The notes: generated from the sequence alone by a model not told the origin. DNA of 64,000 bases from Dactylonectria macrodidyma (GCA_020744425.1 JAGMUV010000014.1:1178001-1242000); one strand, 5' to 3'; shown: positions 45,820 through 57,340, counted from the first letter of the stretch. Translations and numbers: made by a program.

Positions 45820-48800
45820 ATGGGTCTCAAGAATCTCATCATCTCTTTGCTGGCTCTCCAGGCTGGGCCAGGTCTGGGCCATCCCTATCATCACGGCCGC
45901 CACCACAGGAGCCTCCACGAATCCCATGCCCATCTCGAGGTGCGGGATACTGGGGAGGAGCTCGTCTGTCCTCCCATCCCCGATAAGTTGATAAGAGGCG
46001 CAGACCTCATCGCCAAGATTCGGTTCAACGATCGCGACACATGCGACGCGAAGCTCGTCACTAGAGCCGTGTCCGCCATGGCTGTAGATCCCGATGATCC
46101 GTATTCCTGCTCCGAGGTGAAACCGTATAGCAACAGTGCTTGCTATGCTAAAACGGGCGTTTGCGGCTACGGCCCCAACGCCTGCGGCACCAACGACGAA
46201 TCGCCTAACGATAAGTGCTAGAGCAACTGCAATGCTCATACTGAGTATGGCCGCTTCGCCAAGGAGCCCGGCAAGGAGTGTCCTCTCAACATATGCTGCA
46301 GCCAGCACGGCTTCTACAGCATAACCTCAGAGTACTATGACGAGTCAGATAAAGAGGATAAGGGCTGCTAGAGCAACTGTAGCCAGCCTGGCTCAGGGGG
46401 CTCCGGCAGCGACGTCCAGAAGCGTATCATTAGATATTATAAGGCATAGAACTAAAAGAAGAAGTATATTAGCATAAGTATAGAAGACATTCCTATTAAC
46501 AGCCTCATCCACATCTACTATTCATTTGCCTATATTATGCCCAATACGTTTCAGATTGTCCCCATGCAGAACGAAAAGGACGGCATGCTTACTACCAAGA
46601 CCTTCTCCCAGTTTACATCCCTCAAAGAGAAAGAATCCTGCCCTAAAGGCCATCGTCGCTCTTAGTGGCTAGACTTTCAACAATAATAACACCATCTAGC
46701 AACCTATCTTCAGCAACCTCTCCTCTACAAAGGCAAAACGAGCCACCTTTCTCAACCAGCTCGTCAAGTTCATAAACCACTACGGCTTTAATAGCGTCAA
46801 CATTGACTAGGAGTACCCTAGTGCTAGTAATCGAGGCAGCAAGGAAGACAATAGTAAGAACCTTACTAAACTATTTAAAGAGATACGAACCGCGTTTAAT
46901 AAAACGTCTAGCAAGCAAAAGGAGATTTCCTTCACCGTACTAATAAGTTATTAGTACATATAGCACTTTAATATTATAGTGTCTGCAAAGGCCGTCGACT
47001 ATATTAACGTTATGTCCTACGACCTTTATAGCATTTAGGATGCTAATAACTTCATCAGTTCCTAGGTCCTAGCACATAACAACCTGATGGAGATTGACCT
47101 TACCCTGGATCTCTTTTAGCAGAACGATGTCAAGCCCTCTAAGATTAACCTTAGGCTTGGCTTCTATGGGCAGTCGTTCTAGCTAGCGGATCCGTCCTGT
47201 TACACACCTGAGTGCCTCTTCCTAGGCAGTGCTGACCCTGGTCTATATACAGATAACTCAGGTACCTTATCATACTTTAAGATCATAGACATTATTAACA
47301 AGTATAAGCTAATGCTATACTAGAATGAGAAGGATGCCGTCAAGTATATCACATGGGCTAAGGACCAGTAAGTATCATATAACAACCACAACACTATCTA
47401 ACAGAAGATCGACTTTACTAATGCGCTAGGCCTGGGAGGTCTGCTAATATGGGCAATTGACCTTAACAATATCAAGCTAGACGCTCTAGTAGCCGTGCTA
47501 TATCCCGAGAGCTTCGGGGCCTATAAAGACTACTCTACTGTCAACCCTTAGACAGAGCTTAGAGAAGGTCATTGCACTGTCAGTAACTGCAGTACGACTG
47601 GCTGCAAGTCGGGTTACATTAAAGTTAATAAATTCGATTGTGACCGCTTAAAGGAGAAGAAGTCAAGCGTCTGCTGTCCTTTTGCCTCAGCCCCTGATCT
47701 AAAAAAATAGTGAGTCCCATCAACTCCTGAAACGTGGTTTATACCTACGTAGTATGTGAGTGCCTTGGTTAACATTGCCATAGCAACTGGAGAGGTAATG
47801 GAGTTCTCTACAACAGCCAGTGCCACGAGAGCGAGGTCGCACTCGCCTTTAGCACACAAGCTGGCGGCGGCTACGTGTGCACCGATGGTCGCAAGTTCCT
47901 CTACTGCGAGGCGGAAGCTAAGCAGCCAGACTGCCGATGGACCGACTGCAAAGAAGAGTGCGATTCGGACTCAGAGAACGAGCTGACGTAGAAGAACAGC
48001 AACTATAGCGGCGACAATAAGAAGAAGTTCTGCTACAGCAAAGACCAGGAGTGGCAGAACTGCAAGTAGTACGGTAAGCCTGGGAGCTGCTTCGACAACC
48101 ACTGCGACACAGGCTGGCAGGTAGCTCTTATGACATCTTACGGAGGCGAAGGCGAAGACTGTGGATAGGCGTCGAAGCGGAAGAGAAGTTTCTGCTATGA
48201 CCCCCAAAAGGGAGATTCACCCTTCCTCCCCGTCCCCCTTGAATATCTGTTCCCCAACCCGCCTGATGAAGAGGGTGCAGATTCAGATTGGAAGTTGAAG
48301 GTGGACAGTACTTGGGGAGGAGCTGAAGATATGCCATTCTCTAAGACGCCGGACTCGTCTGCCTTTAGCTTCGTCATCATGACGAGTCCAGAGAAGCTCC
48401 AGGTCACTCTCGACAGGCGTTACGGGTCTCACTAGGAAGTCTTTGACTACAACGACGCTATCACCGACGGCGAGCACACAGTTCGCATGGTTTGCACTGA
48501 CCACAGTAAAACCTCCAACTGTCACAAGATCCATCTCAGCCATAGAGCCTCTGGCACTATTGTCGATATGCTGGAGGGCTGCGGTCCAGGTAGATACGCC
48601 ATGGTTAAGGAGATGGCGCCCAGCAGCAATAACAGCATCCCTCGCCACCTGTATTATCGCGGGATACCTAAAGGTAAGACTGTGTACGACTTGACCTTTG
48701 ACTATGATTTCACGCGTGTGCCTCGCGACTTAGGCGAGACGCAGCTGCGCATTGACTACAGCAACGAGAACACGTACTGGGGCACTATCGTCAATAAGGC

Positions 48801-50664
48801 GGCCGACACCAAGAAGCGGTCTCTAAAGCGGTCTCTGAAGAGGAGCCTCGATGACATAAGGGGCAGCCACAAGCACTAGCTCGAAGAGGAGTGGCGCGAT
48901 GATATCCACAGCAGAGAACTGACCAAGGACGAGATTCATAAGCGGTGATTCGGCGAGACGGCCTTCGACTGGCTTAAGGCCATGTTCACGAGCGTCACAA
49001 ACATTATAGAGCTTGAATATACCTATAGTAAGGACTTTACGCTTAGCATTATCGACCAGAAGTTAACGTGTCCTAATATGGACGCCAAGCTCGAGGTCTA
49101 CGCTAAGATAGAGCTCAATATAGACATCAACTACGGCTTCACCCTGCTCGCCACGCTCAGGGGCAAGTACAGCATCGACATAGCCGACTCATCCTCTACT
49201 ACCGCACGGGTAGCGAGGTAAATGCCAAGTTCGTCATTAACGTAGCTATAACGGCGCATTTTGATACGGGCGATATCCTCATATTCTCAGCTAATACGTT
49301 TAGCGCTGCTTTTATAGTGCTGGGCATTATCACTATTAGCCCCAACTTCAAGCTCTATAGCAGACTGGACGGACGGGCGACTCTCAGCGTCAACTTCAAG
49401 AGCAAGGTCAAGCTCGCCGAGTAGAGTGTATACCAGACCTTCCCCGTAATCGACGAAGACTGGGAACCCGATGTCTTCGACGCCGCCAGCAAGTCTGGCA
49501 CACAGCCCCTCGATCCCGAGTTTGAGTACGGCGTCTCGGTGAGCGGCCATCTGTCGGCCTATGTGAAACCCACCGTCACGTTTGGCATCGACTGGAGCGA
49601 CAAGTTCGTCTCGCTCGACTCCTGCGCCGTCAACCTCGTCGCCGACGGACACGTCACGTTCCACGCCGAAGCCGAGACGGGCAGCAGTAGGAGCCGCTTC
49701 TGCTACGGCATCGACGCAGGAGCAGATCTCTATGCCACCGTTGAGGCACCCGACATGTTCTCGTGGGCGCTCCCCGCGTCTCCCTTTATGATTATGCCCA
49801 TCGACGACGTAACCATCTTCCCGAGTCGCTCGGACGGAGAAGCTTGCTCTACCTCGGGGAGCAAGAAGCTCCGCCGAGATGCCGACTTTGTTGGAAGCGA
49901 CGTCAACAGTACATCCTCTTTTACAAAGACGTCTTCTACAAAGACCCTCTCGCGTCGTGACGTATCTAAACGCGCCCTCAAGTACGGGCCCTTGATACCG
50001 CGTATTGACGGCCTTATGTGCCCCGGCGAGGTTGACTTGGACGACATTCCGTCATGCGATGCGTGCGAAGGAGGTGATAGCGACTCTCTGCAGAAAAGGG
50101 ACGACGAGGCCTGCTGGATCGACCCGTATCGCTCCAGCGAGGAGACATGTCCTGTCGAATCCTCCAACACTCGCCGTGCCTCTCGTGCGAGGAGCGCTCT
50201 TGAGCCGCGCACAACCAAGGCGCCCACTAAATGGGAACACAATGGGGGCGAAATAGAACTGGCGTTTCCCTCGTACAAGAGTTGTGCAGCGGCCATGGCC
50301 GTCAGTGTAATTCAGCGTTGGTATGGGTATCCGAAACAACAGCCCGCGGCCTCGGCGTGTGAAGCAAAGTTGGAGAAGCTGAATGCAAACGAGGTTGACA
50401 CCAGCGATTTCGTCAGTAAGTTTTGCACTCACCCGATCGATTTCCACAAGTTGAAAAAGGGGGAGACTGACCACTGACTGTGTCTTAATGTAGCTGAACA
50501 TGTGTACGAAGCACAACTTCTTCGTAAATTCTTTGACTGGCTGGTTAGTAAACCACTCTCGGGAGTCCTGGCTAGCAAACCACTCCCCGCCGGCTATACA
50601 CGCCCCACGCGCGACTGGACTGGATGCATCACCAAGACTCCCAGCCGAGTTCTTCAGCGTCACA
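45820..50664 (+). pseudogene. GH18/CBM18 subgroup-C chitinase (killer-toxin-like), destroyed by RIP-type stops
   Basis: ATG 45820 opens a signal peptide (MGLKNLIISLLALQAG) and a His-rich propeptide. CBM18-like Cys clusters follow (46150-46370), then the GH18 barrel (46460-47530), Cys-rich modules (47580-48200), a dibasic KR-rich segment near 48820-48845 and a long C-terminal region. In-frame stops: 46219, 46369, 46447, 46453, 46670, 46697, 46808 (inside the GH18 DxxDxDxE motif), 46952, 46961, 47036, 47063, 47117, 47180, 47321, 47369, 47399, 47549, 47989, 48067, 48166, 48433, 48877, 48946 and 49422. One-base shifts lie near 46630 and 49195. All but one stop are TAG or TAA, as CpA-directed C-to-T change gives. 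The frame from about 49425 on, including a last intron (about 50416-50492), has no stop. In yeast killer systems such chitinase subunits deliver a toxin; here the gene is dead. Confidence 0.88.
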
Positions 50665-51474
50665 TGTAGCATCGTCGGCCGCCAACACCCACTGTGAATT
50701 AGTTCTGTTGCCCATCCAGCTAATAAGCTCCTCCTCATAGCCGACTCTACCCCTAGCCTTCATCCGTTGTGAATGAACAGGGTGTTTCATAGGGTCCCAT
50801 CTGACCTTTTCGCCCTCCTCCCATTCAATGGGGATAGGGTCAAATTTGACGAGGCAGACGTCATGATCTTGGTTGGGGCCCCACTGAATGTCTGCATCAA
50901 GATACATGAAGAGCCAGCTGCGATAGTTGATAAAGTAGCAGTCCTGGTCCCATTTCGGCCAAGCCAAACCGGGGAGACCTTCACCTGCAGTGCCATCTCG
51001 AGGCTCATCGCCATCACCAGAAGATGGCTCTTCAACTGAATCATCAGCGCCTTCCTCGCTTTCCTCCTGCTTCTTCTTCTCCTTCATGGCCGTCTTCACC
51101 TTGCGGATCTGACTCCAGATGGTGCCTCGAGCAGCCATCTCACCACGGTAATGCGCGACGCATTCTTCAGCCGTAGCACCAGGTAAGAAAAAGAACTCGT
51201 ATCGAAAGCTGCCACCGCCATAGACGATGCGGTCCCTCTCAATACCAGATTCAAATGCGCAGCCGTCAAAATCGCGTGGGATTTCTGGATGGACCATGTA
51301 GAAGACCCAGGAGGGTAAAAAAGGCAGGTTAGGCCTATTTTCTGAACAAGACCATGACATTATGGCTGGACTGCCGGTGTGGTCCTTGAAGGTGATGTTA
51401 TGAGGTTTCGACTTGGACACTAGAGATTTGGGTTTGACGCCTGGAGGTAGGTGCTTCCTTGCGGATGGGGCCAT
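50629..51474 (-). CDS. orphan hypothetical protein, 281 aa
   Basis: Uninterrupted frame from ATG 51474 (MAPSARKHLPPGVKPKSL) to a stop at 50629-50631. The N-terminal third is beta-rich with NLPFLPSWVFYMVHPEIP and SFRYEFFFLPGATAEECVAHY. The centre is a Lys-rich helix followed by a Glu/Asp/Gly-rich linker (about residues 130-165), and then WDQDCYFINYRSWLFMYLDADI and WEEGEKVRWDPMKHPV. I do not recognise the family. No signal peptide or membrane helix. Its 3' end overlaps, antisense, the last open segment of the dead chitinase (to 50664), so the chitinase tail and this gene were probably joined by rearrangement. Confidence 0.7.
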   Translation of the reverse strand: MAPSARKHLPPGVKPKSLVSKSKPHNITFKDHTGSPAIMSWSCSENRPNLPFLPSWVFYMVHPEIPRDFDGCAFESGIERDRIVYGGGSFRYEFFFLPGATAEECVAHYRGEMAARGTIWSQIRKVKTAMKEKKKQEESEEGADDSVEEPSSGDGDEPRDGTAGEGLPGLAWPKWDQDCYFINYRSWLFMYLDADIQWGPNQDHDVCLVKFDPIPIEWEEGEKVRWDPMKHPVHSQRMKARGRVGYEEELISWMGNRTNSQWVLAADDATCDAEELGWESW

Positions 51475-52110
51475 GCTGGCGAGGTAGAAATTGGGCGTTA
51501 AAAATTGATGTAGAGTTTGCGAATCTGTCGCCGTAGGCTCGAGCGAGATACAATTTCAAGAAAAGAGTAGTAGGTATGAAGGAATGTAGATCAATGACGT
51601 TGGTTGGGAATCATTGTTATTGCCCCGTGGTGTTCGTGTAAATACATGCTCGTATTGTTGCATAGTACAAAAGAAGAGTTATGTAACTGTGTTGCATGAA
51701 ATAGGGGTCCAATCGCCTCAACGGAAAGTTGTGCCTGGGCAATAGGTGTGGACTCTGCAAGATTATCCTCAATGAGAGGCAAGGGAATGACTGACTTATG
51801 AGTCCTCCCTGAGCCCTCTAATCACTGGAACTTTCATCCCCTCACGATAGCAGTAACCTCACAAGAGCCACGTAGCCCATCATCTGTAGTCCACTGTTGC
51901 AGGGTATTTGAGTGGTCTATCGCAGTCCCTAACGGAGGGTGCCTTCCGTCTGTGGCGCCAGGGTATCCCTTTGACTGTGGTAAGCCTACACTTGGGCTTG
52001 GCGGCCCCCCCCCCCCCCCCTCTGCCGGGTCGCGGTACAAGGGAGTAACCTAGAGCGCGTTCAGAAATAACACCACTCAATTCCTCATACAACGCGTTCT
52101 CTGTATCCCC
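51475..52110. other. intergenic, with 15-nt C run
   Basis: Promoter side of the minus-strand orphan gene (left) and the 5' flank of the piggyBac fragment (right). A run of 15 C residues lies at 52006-52020. I could not identify the left terminal inverted repeat or a TTAA target site of a piggyBac element here. Confidence 0.5.
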
Positions 52111-53041
52111 ATGGATTCCCAACTCCCCTCTAGCCAAGCAGTCAACCCCTATGACGACAATAGCTTCATCCGCGTTGACTATCACAGCCGCCGTGAACGT
52201 CCTGAGGATAACACGTGCCGGCCAATTGAAAATCCGGCCCCGGATCGCGGTCACAACTTTGAGCCGATAGACCTTCCAAGCTGGGCCCCTGTGGTAGCAG
52301 CTTTGCCCCAGCAGCCGCTGTTGCTTTTCCAGGAATTCATACCTATTTCCTTAGTAGAAAGCTGGGTCGGCTACACAAATAACTGGGTCAGTCATCTATT
52401 GCGGCAGCACGAAGCCGGCAGCCTTCCTTTGAAGCCGCGGTCGCGGCTATTAACTTGGAAGCCGACCTCCGTTGCTGAAGTCTACACATAGCTCGCGATC
52501 TTGATTTATATACAAATTCATATAGAACCAGCGATTGAGGACTATTGGAAGGTTTCTGAACCGGAGGACATTGAGGCAGACCACCCAGTGACTAAGTATA
52601 TGAGTTTTGACCGCTTTTTGCAACTATCTCGGCATCTTCGTCTCTTTGACTTCACAACCATCGATCAGGGCCCTGATGCGAGGTTTTACGGCCAGACCTA
52701 CAGCCGGGTCAGAGCCTGGTCTGACCACATACAGCACACGTCTTCCGTTTTCTACAGCCCGGGCACATCTATCGCTGTAGATGAGTGTATGGTCCGCTTC
52801 CTTGGCCGGTCTCACGATACAACAACCGTCACTAATAAACCTATGCCAACGGGCTTCAAAGTGTGGGCTGTGGCCCAACAAGGCTATTTCCTGCGGTGGA
52901 TTTGGCACAGGCCGGGCCGGAAGTTCGGGCCCGTAGGGGTCCGGCCGGCTCGGCGGCCGCGGCAATGGCCACAGCTACAGCGGAGCCGGAGGCAGATACA
53001 AGAGAGGAAGACGGTTTATCTGAACCCGACCCAAGCCGTGG
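52111..53041 (+). mobile_element. piggyBac-type transposase fragment (DDE_Tnp_1_7), 3'-truncated
   Basis: One frame from ATG 52111 with a single stop (TAG 52489-52491) carries the fungal piggyBac N-terminal region (LLLFQEFIPISLVESWVGYT), then YWKVSEPEDIEADHPVTKYM, FDRFLQLSRHLRLFD and the start of the DDE domain around the first catalytic Asp (SIAVDECMVRFLGRSHDTTT, PMPTGFKVWAVAQQGYFLRW). Recognisable homology ends at YLNPTQAVV, exactly at GTTAAC (53041-53046). The remaining DDE residues and the C-terminal Cys-rich domain are absent; the frame continues only as the antisense of the next gene. The TAG replaces what is normally a Trp codon in that position, as RIP would do. Confidence 0.82.
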
Positions 53042-56000
53042 TTAACTCTCTTCAACCACTTTTCCTTGTTCGCCTTCACAATTCGTGGTATCTTCTTCCA
53101 GACTTGTCGCAAAACCAGATGCACCCTCCTTAATATATGCCTGGATGAGGCAGCCCCAGCAGAACCTGGTTGGTAGGACAACAGTTGGATGGTTCAGCTG
53201 GAGACAAAGAATGGTAGTCGCGAGTCGTCCAAGTCAATTTCCTGCGGACCGCACCATAGAAGCGTTTCCAGGGTGCTCCAATATTCCCCCCCAACTATCT
53301 ATGATCGTTAGGTTTGGATTTCCAACAAACGGTGATACAACTGGTTGCTGTTCATGGCTGCAGTTTCCTCGAACGATATACAGCAACGGGCTGCTGAGTT
53401 GACTGAGAACATCCAAATCTGCGATCCACTCTCCGTGATCATGAACAGATACAGCAGACTCCAGCAGATACACCTCGGTATCCCTATATCCATAGGTTCC
53501 AATATCAATTGGAATAACGTAGTCAGTGAATCGCAAGTAGAGAGTAGTGGACTGAAAAGAATCCTCAAGCTTTCCGTCAAACGTGCTGTGGGTCACTATT
53601 CGCCAGTCTTCTATATTGTCTCGAACTTGAGGATCTTTCGGCGGAATTAGCATTGCAAAACCTGGCTTCCCGATGCTTCCCTTGACACGACGCACTTCGT
53701 ATGCACCGCAATGCTCGCGAGAATCACAGAGCAAAGCTCCTGCAATGTAAATTGAATCTCCGGTGGCCATTGCCATGACCTTCTGCAGGCTGGAAGGATC
53801 GACAGCCGCAGAACCAGACTCAAACAGAGCAATGCAGGCAAAAGTCCGACCAAGAGTGAGTGGAAATTCGCGAAACCGAAATCCGGACAGATCGCTCTTC
53901 TCGTGTGTTTTAGGAATCCAAGGCATGCTACACAGGGGTTTCGATGTTACCTCTAGAGAGATCAGAGAACCAGGCAGCATCTTGTATATTTTTTTCCATA
54001 GTTGCCATCGCCCGCAAACCGGTCATGAAGTCTCTCCGCGGCTCGTGGCAAATGAATGCGTTCAAAGTATCGGAAAAGCTTCATTTGGCTCACTGACCCT
54101 TTCCGAAGACAACTCGATAACGCATCGGGGCTGATATTGGTTGGAAGGGGCGTTGAATCGCTGTTGCAAGTACTTGGCAACCGAGTTGCATATAGTGCCA
54201 CTCGGTCTGGGTCTCCAGCCACCAGGTCAAAGGGGATCTGAGAAACATCCCCATATATTCTTTCAAAACTTCCAGGCAGCTCGAAGTTGGTGAATTGGCC
54301 AAGCATGCTGTAATCTCCTTCGATCTCGGCGCCCGCAAATGGCTCGAGCGGCGAGACCCATATGATTGAACCGGCATCTCTGAAGATAGACTGCGATTCG
54401 AGAGGAAAGGCAGTTTCTCCTCGAATTTCGAACTCTTTAAGTCTCGTTTCGTCGTATCGAAAGCCGCCAGTCACTCCAAGGTCCTTGAACTCAGTGCATA
54501 CCCACCGAACGTGTTCTTCGCCATGAATCATTGAGCCTTCGAAGTTCCGTTTCAGTGTCTCGTGTTGAACTGGGAAAGCGGTTGCATACTCGTAAGTGAG
54601 TGAATAATTCCGGTTATCCCCCGAACCGGCCAGGTACTGTATTATGAAATGTCTACACTCCTTCCCTTTGATGGTCTCGGCGTAAGAGCGAAGTACATCC
54701 ACTCCACTCTCTTCATCGATGTGGAGGGGAGAAAAGTGTTCAAGTTGAGGATGCCAAAGAACGAGGAGGGAGAGTTCTCTGGGGAAAGAAATTCTGGACA
54801 TCGTCTTGCCCCGTATCTCATTAGTTGATGAGCCTGTTTCTTCGCCAGAGACTGTCCATTGTCGAGGAGTGGTTCAAATGCTCGCGAAAACAAGTGGAGC
54901 CAGTATGTCGTTCGCCAACCTGTGTGTGCAGCCGATACGGCTTCAATGTAGGTCCAAAGTTCAGTAACAGTAGAAGCTATCTGCTCCTCATTGTATTCCC
55001 ACAGTCGTGTAAATGATCCCACTGCCACCTGAAATAGTTCAGGGACAGTTATGCGGTTGCCTTGAGTAGCTAGCGATCTCTCCGCCATAACAGGACCACC
55101 GTAATAGCGGAGATCAGCGAGAGGAAGGGACCAATAGACCCCATGATGATTCAGGCTGTCCATATGAAGTCCAATGGTTAAAATACCGGCAGGTTTGACG
55201 AGCTTTCTTCCGAGTGGATCCGAACAGGTGAAGGCCCTTTCCCAAGGACAAGCATATCGGGGTACAAGTGCCACGAGGAGAGGCCGACAAGAACGGATCC
55301 ATCCTGAACTGATTGAGGAATTCCCTGTACTAGCGAATCAATGGCTATGAGAGCAGATTTCCAAGATTGCCGGACATTTTCAAGCACTTTCGGATGGGTG
55401 CTGACGGGTAGTTCGATGTTGCTCAATAATAGCATGAGCTGCTTTTGCCTTTTCGCCATAGATTCGTCTGCGGCCTTAAGCCATGATCTTGCGCTTGCCT
55501 CCCAGTGAGATAAGTCCTCTCTTGCAATAGATATGCACGAGCTCAGACTATGCCGCTCGTAAGACGGGTCGTTTGGGTCAACCCCTGCTAGCTCCTTCTT
55601 TCGTTCAGAGACGAGTTGGACCCAGATAGACGTCGCTTCTGAAGGCGACCACATGCGGGCAAGCATGCAGGCAAGCAGATAAGCGGGGATGACATGAGGT
55701 CCTGACGTGACAGCAGCCCAGATGCCTGTCCCATCTATTCCCACATGGTCGGCGAAAATGCCATCTGCTCTTGAGGCCTTGGGATTGACATCTCGGCATT
55801 GAGCAATCTCGACAGCCCGTTTGCCGTAGGCTTGAACCAAATTTGGAGTCCGGGGAATCCAGTCCTGGAACAGAGCCCCGAGTTTCCTTGCAGTGACATG
55901 TGGCGTGCCGTCTTCGGCCGCGGTTCGTCGCCCGACTGTCAACTCATTTCGCAGCGGGGAGTATTCTGCCGGGGGTGGAAGTTTGATGAGGCTAAAGTCG

Positions 56001-56176
56001 AGGTTGAAGGTGGCCAAGCCGAAGGTGGCTTCTGCGGTTGAGATATGAGAGATGCACCGAGCTTTTAAATGGACATTTTTGGTGCTGACGCCCAATGTGG
56101 CTGGGTACTGAGGAATGGAGTCTGTAGGCAAACGAGGTCTAGGAATTGTTCTAGTGCTGGAACTCAACAATCTCAA
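53042..56176 (-). pseudogene. large hypothetical fungal gene, frameshifted at three places
   Basis: Minus-strand pieces in three frames line up as one protein of about 1,000 residues: 55235-56176 (RKLGALFQDWIPRTPNLVQAY; GIDGTGIWAAVTSGPHVIPA; LVGLSSWHLYPDMLVLG), about 54725-55235 (GILTIGLHMDSLN; WSLPLADLRYYGGPVM), about 53985-54725, and 53042-53985 (GRTFACIALFESG; DSIYIAGALLCD). The joins fall near 55235, 54725 (C run) and 53985 (A run). An in-frame TGA at 53234-53236 precedes a last conserved-looking stretch ending at TAA 53042-53044. No ATG is visible in frame near 56176. Similar large proteins of unknown function occur in many filamentous ascomycetes; I know no role for them. Alternatively the shifts are sequencing errors in short runs. 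Confidence 0.7.
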
Positions 56177-56611
56177 CCGTAACTGAGCTGTGATAATGAG
56201 AACTTAGTTGCCTAAGAGCTTCCTGCTTAGCTTATTGATGTCTTTGGCAACGAGATCCGTGAGTCCGCGTCCTCCAAGAAGTGAGGCTGTAAAGACAAGA
56301 AGCGGGGTTGTGCAATGGCTCGGCCACGCTGATGCAGACAGAACAATAAGGCTGTTTTCGTCACGTGAATACGCAGATATCCAATTGAATAGATACATAT
56401 GCATATGCTGCTGAAGATGGATCCGTATGAGTGGTTTTGCTTACTGCGTCGTCAGTACTGCATGCACCCTTTCACCGATCAAGGCGGAATCACACGAAGG
56501 CCTTCAACGCAGCACGTTGGGTAGAACTCATATAGAATTAGCTTTAATCATTGAACTCGTCGACTAAAGGTCATTTAATACATCCATTTCGTACCATTTG
56601 GCATGTCTACA
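56177..56611. other. intergenic, about 0.4 kb
   Basis: Upstream flank of the frameshifted gene and 3' flank of the zinc-finger remnant. Only short frames without features are present. Confidence 0.45.
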
Positions 56612-57290
56612 TTATGCCTCAAATCTCTGTATGCGCGCTTCAAGTCCTTCGAGCTTCAGTCTCTTCCACCGAAGATCCTCCCCCACAGCTTCAAGTTCCA
56701 TCGCAAGATCTCGACACATCTCTTCAAGTTCACATTTCCTAGAATTACGGCTTGCAAAATTGGATATCTCATTCTCTCCTTCAGGCCTGTCGGCCTCCGA
56801 AGACACAGACTCATCTGTTCGTCGTTTTCTGCCATGCCCAGAAACTGTAGGTGTGTTTTTTTATCTGTTCTACGTAAGTCTCAATGTATCCTGCCAGTTT
56901 AATTTGTGAGGGTCGCAATGGTCCAAATGTTGCTGAAGGTGGCATCGTTGCTTGAAACCGTTTCCTGGCCTCGACCGTTTGCAAGTGGGGTAATGATAGA
57001 GAATATCGCCCCGATTCGCTTGGCTTTTACCGCACGATTCTTTCTGATGACGAGTTCGCACATCTGGCCTAAAGAACCTCTTCCCACATGTCGGGCAATT
57101 CAGCGGAGATAAAACGTGGCTGGTTCCATTCGCCGCATATCGAGTTCCCTCGGCGAGATCCGAAGCCTCAGGTCGTGGACGAGGGTAAAGCTCGACGCTC
57201 TGTGAGATTTCTATGGTCGTTGGATTTTTTTTTTCTGATTTGACCTCTCGATTTCTGCCAAGTTTTGCAGGTTTGGCGAGTCAACGCCGG
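56612..57290 (-). pseudogene. C2H2 zinc-finger protein remnant with NLS and coiled-coil tail
   Basis: On the minus strand a frame open from about 57290 contains CPTCGKRFFRPDVRTRHQ and then YHYPTCKRSRPGNGFKQRCH followed by LQQHLDHC, the paired finger-like Cys/His pattern common at the ends of fungal zinc-finger proteins. After a stop near 56873 another frame gives a basic GRKRR cluster and a leucine/glutamate-rich coiled coil (KCELEEMCRDLAMELEAVGE) to the stop at 56612. A very short intron (29 nt) would be needed to join them, so I treat the locus as a remnant; a longer, unseen intron is possible. No N-terminus was found. Confidence 0.55.
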
Positions 57291-57340
57291 CAGGGTTTGG
57301 TCCGGTCGATGCGTTCTCCGTGTTGCAAAACATGCGGGAA

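Noticed and set aside
45603..45842. 79-codon minus-strand frame as the missing 5' exon of the chitinase remnant
   Set aside because: No chitinase features; it spans the TATA box and start of the opposite gene.
53041..53133. continuation of the piggyBac frame to 53133
   Set aside because: These bases are the antisense of the C-terminal codons of the minus-strand gene, whose reading fits better.
56873..56912. 29-nt intron joining zinc-finger and coiled-coil parts
   Set aside because: Too short for a spliceosomal intron here; treated as evidence of decay or of an unrecognised longer intron.
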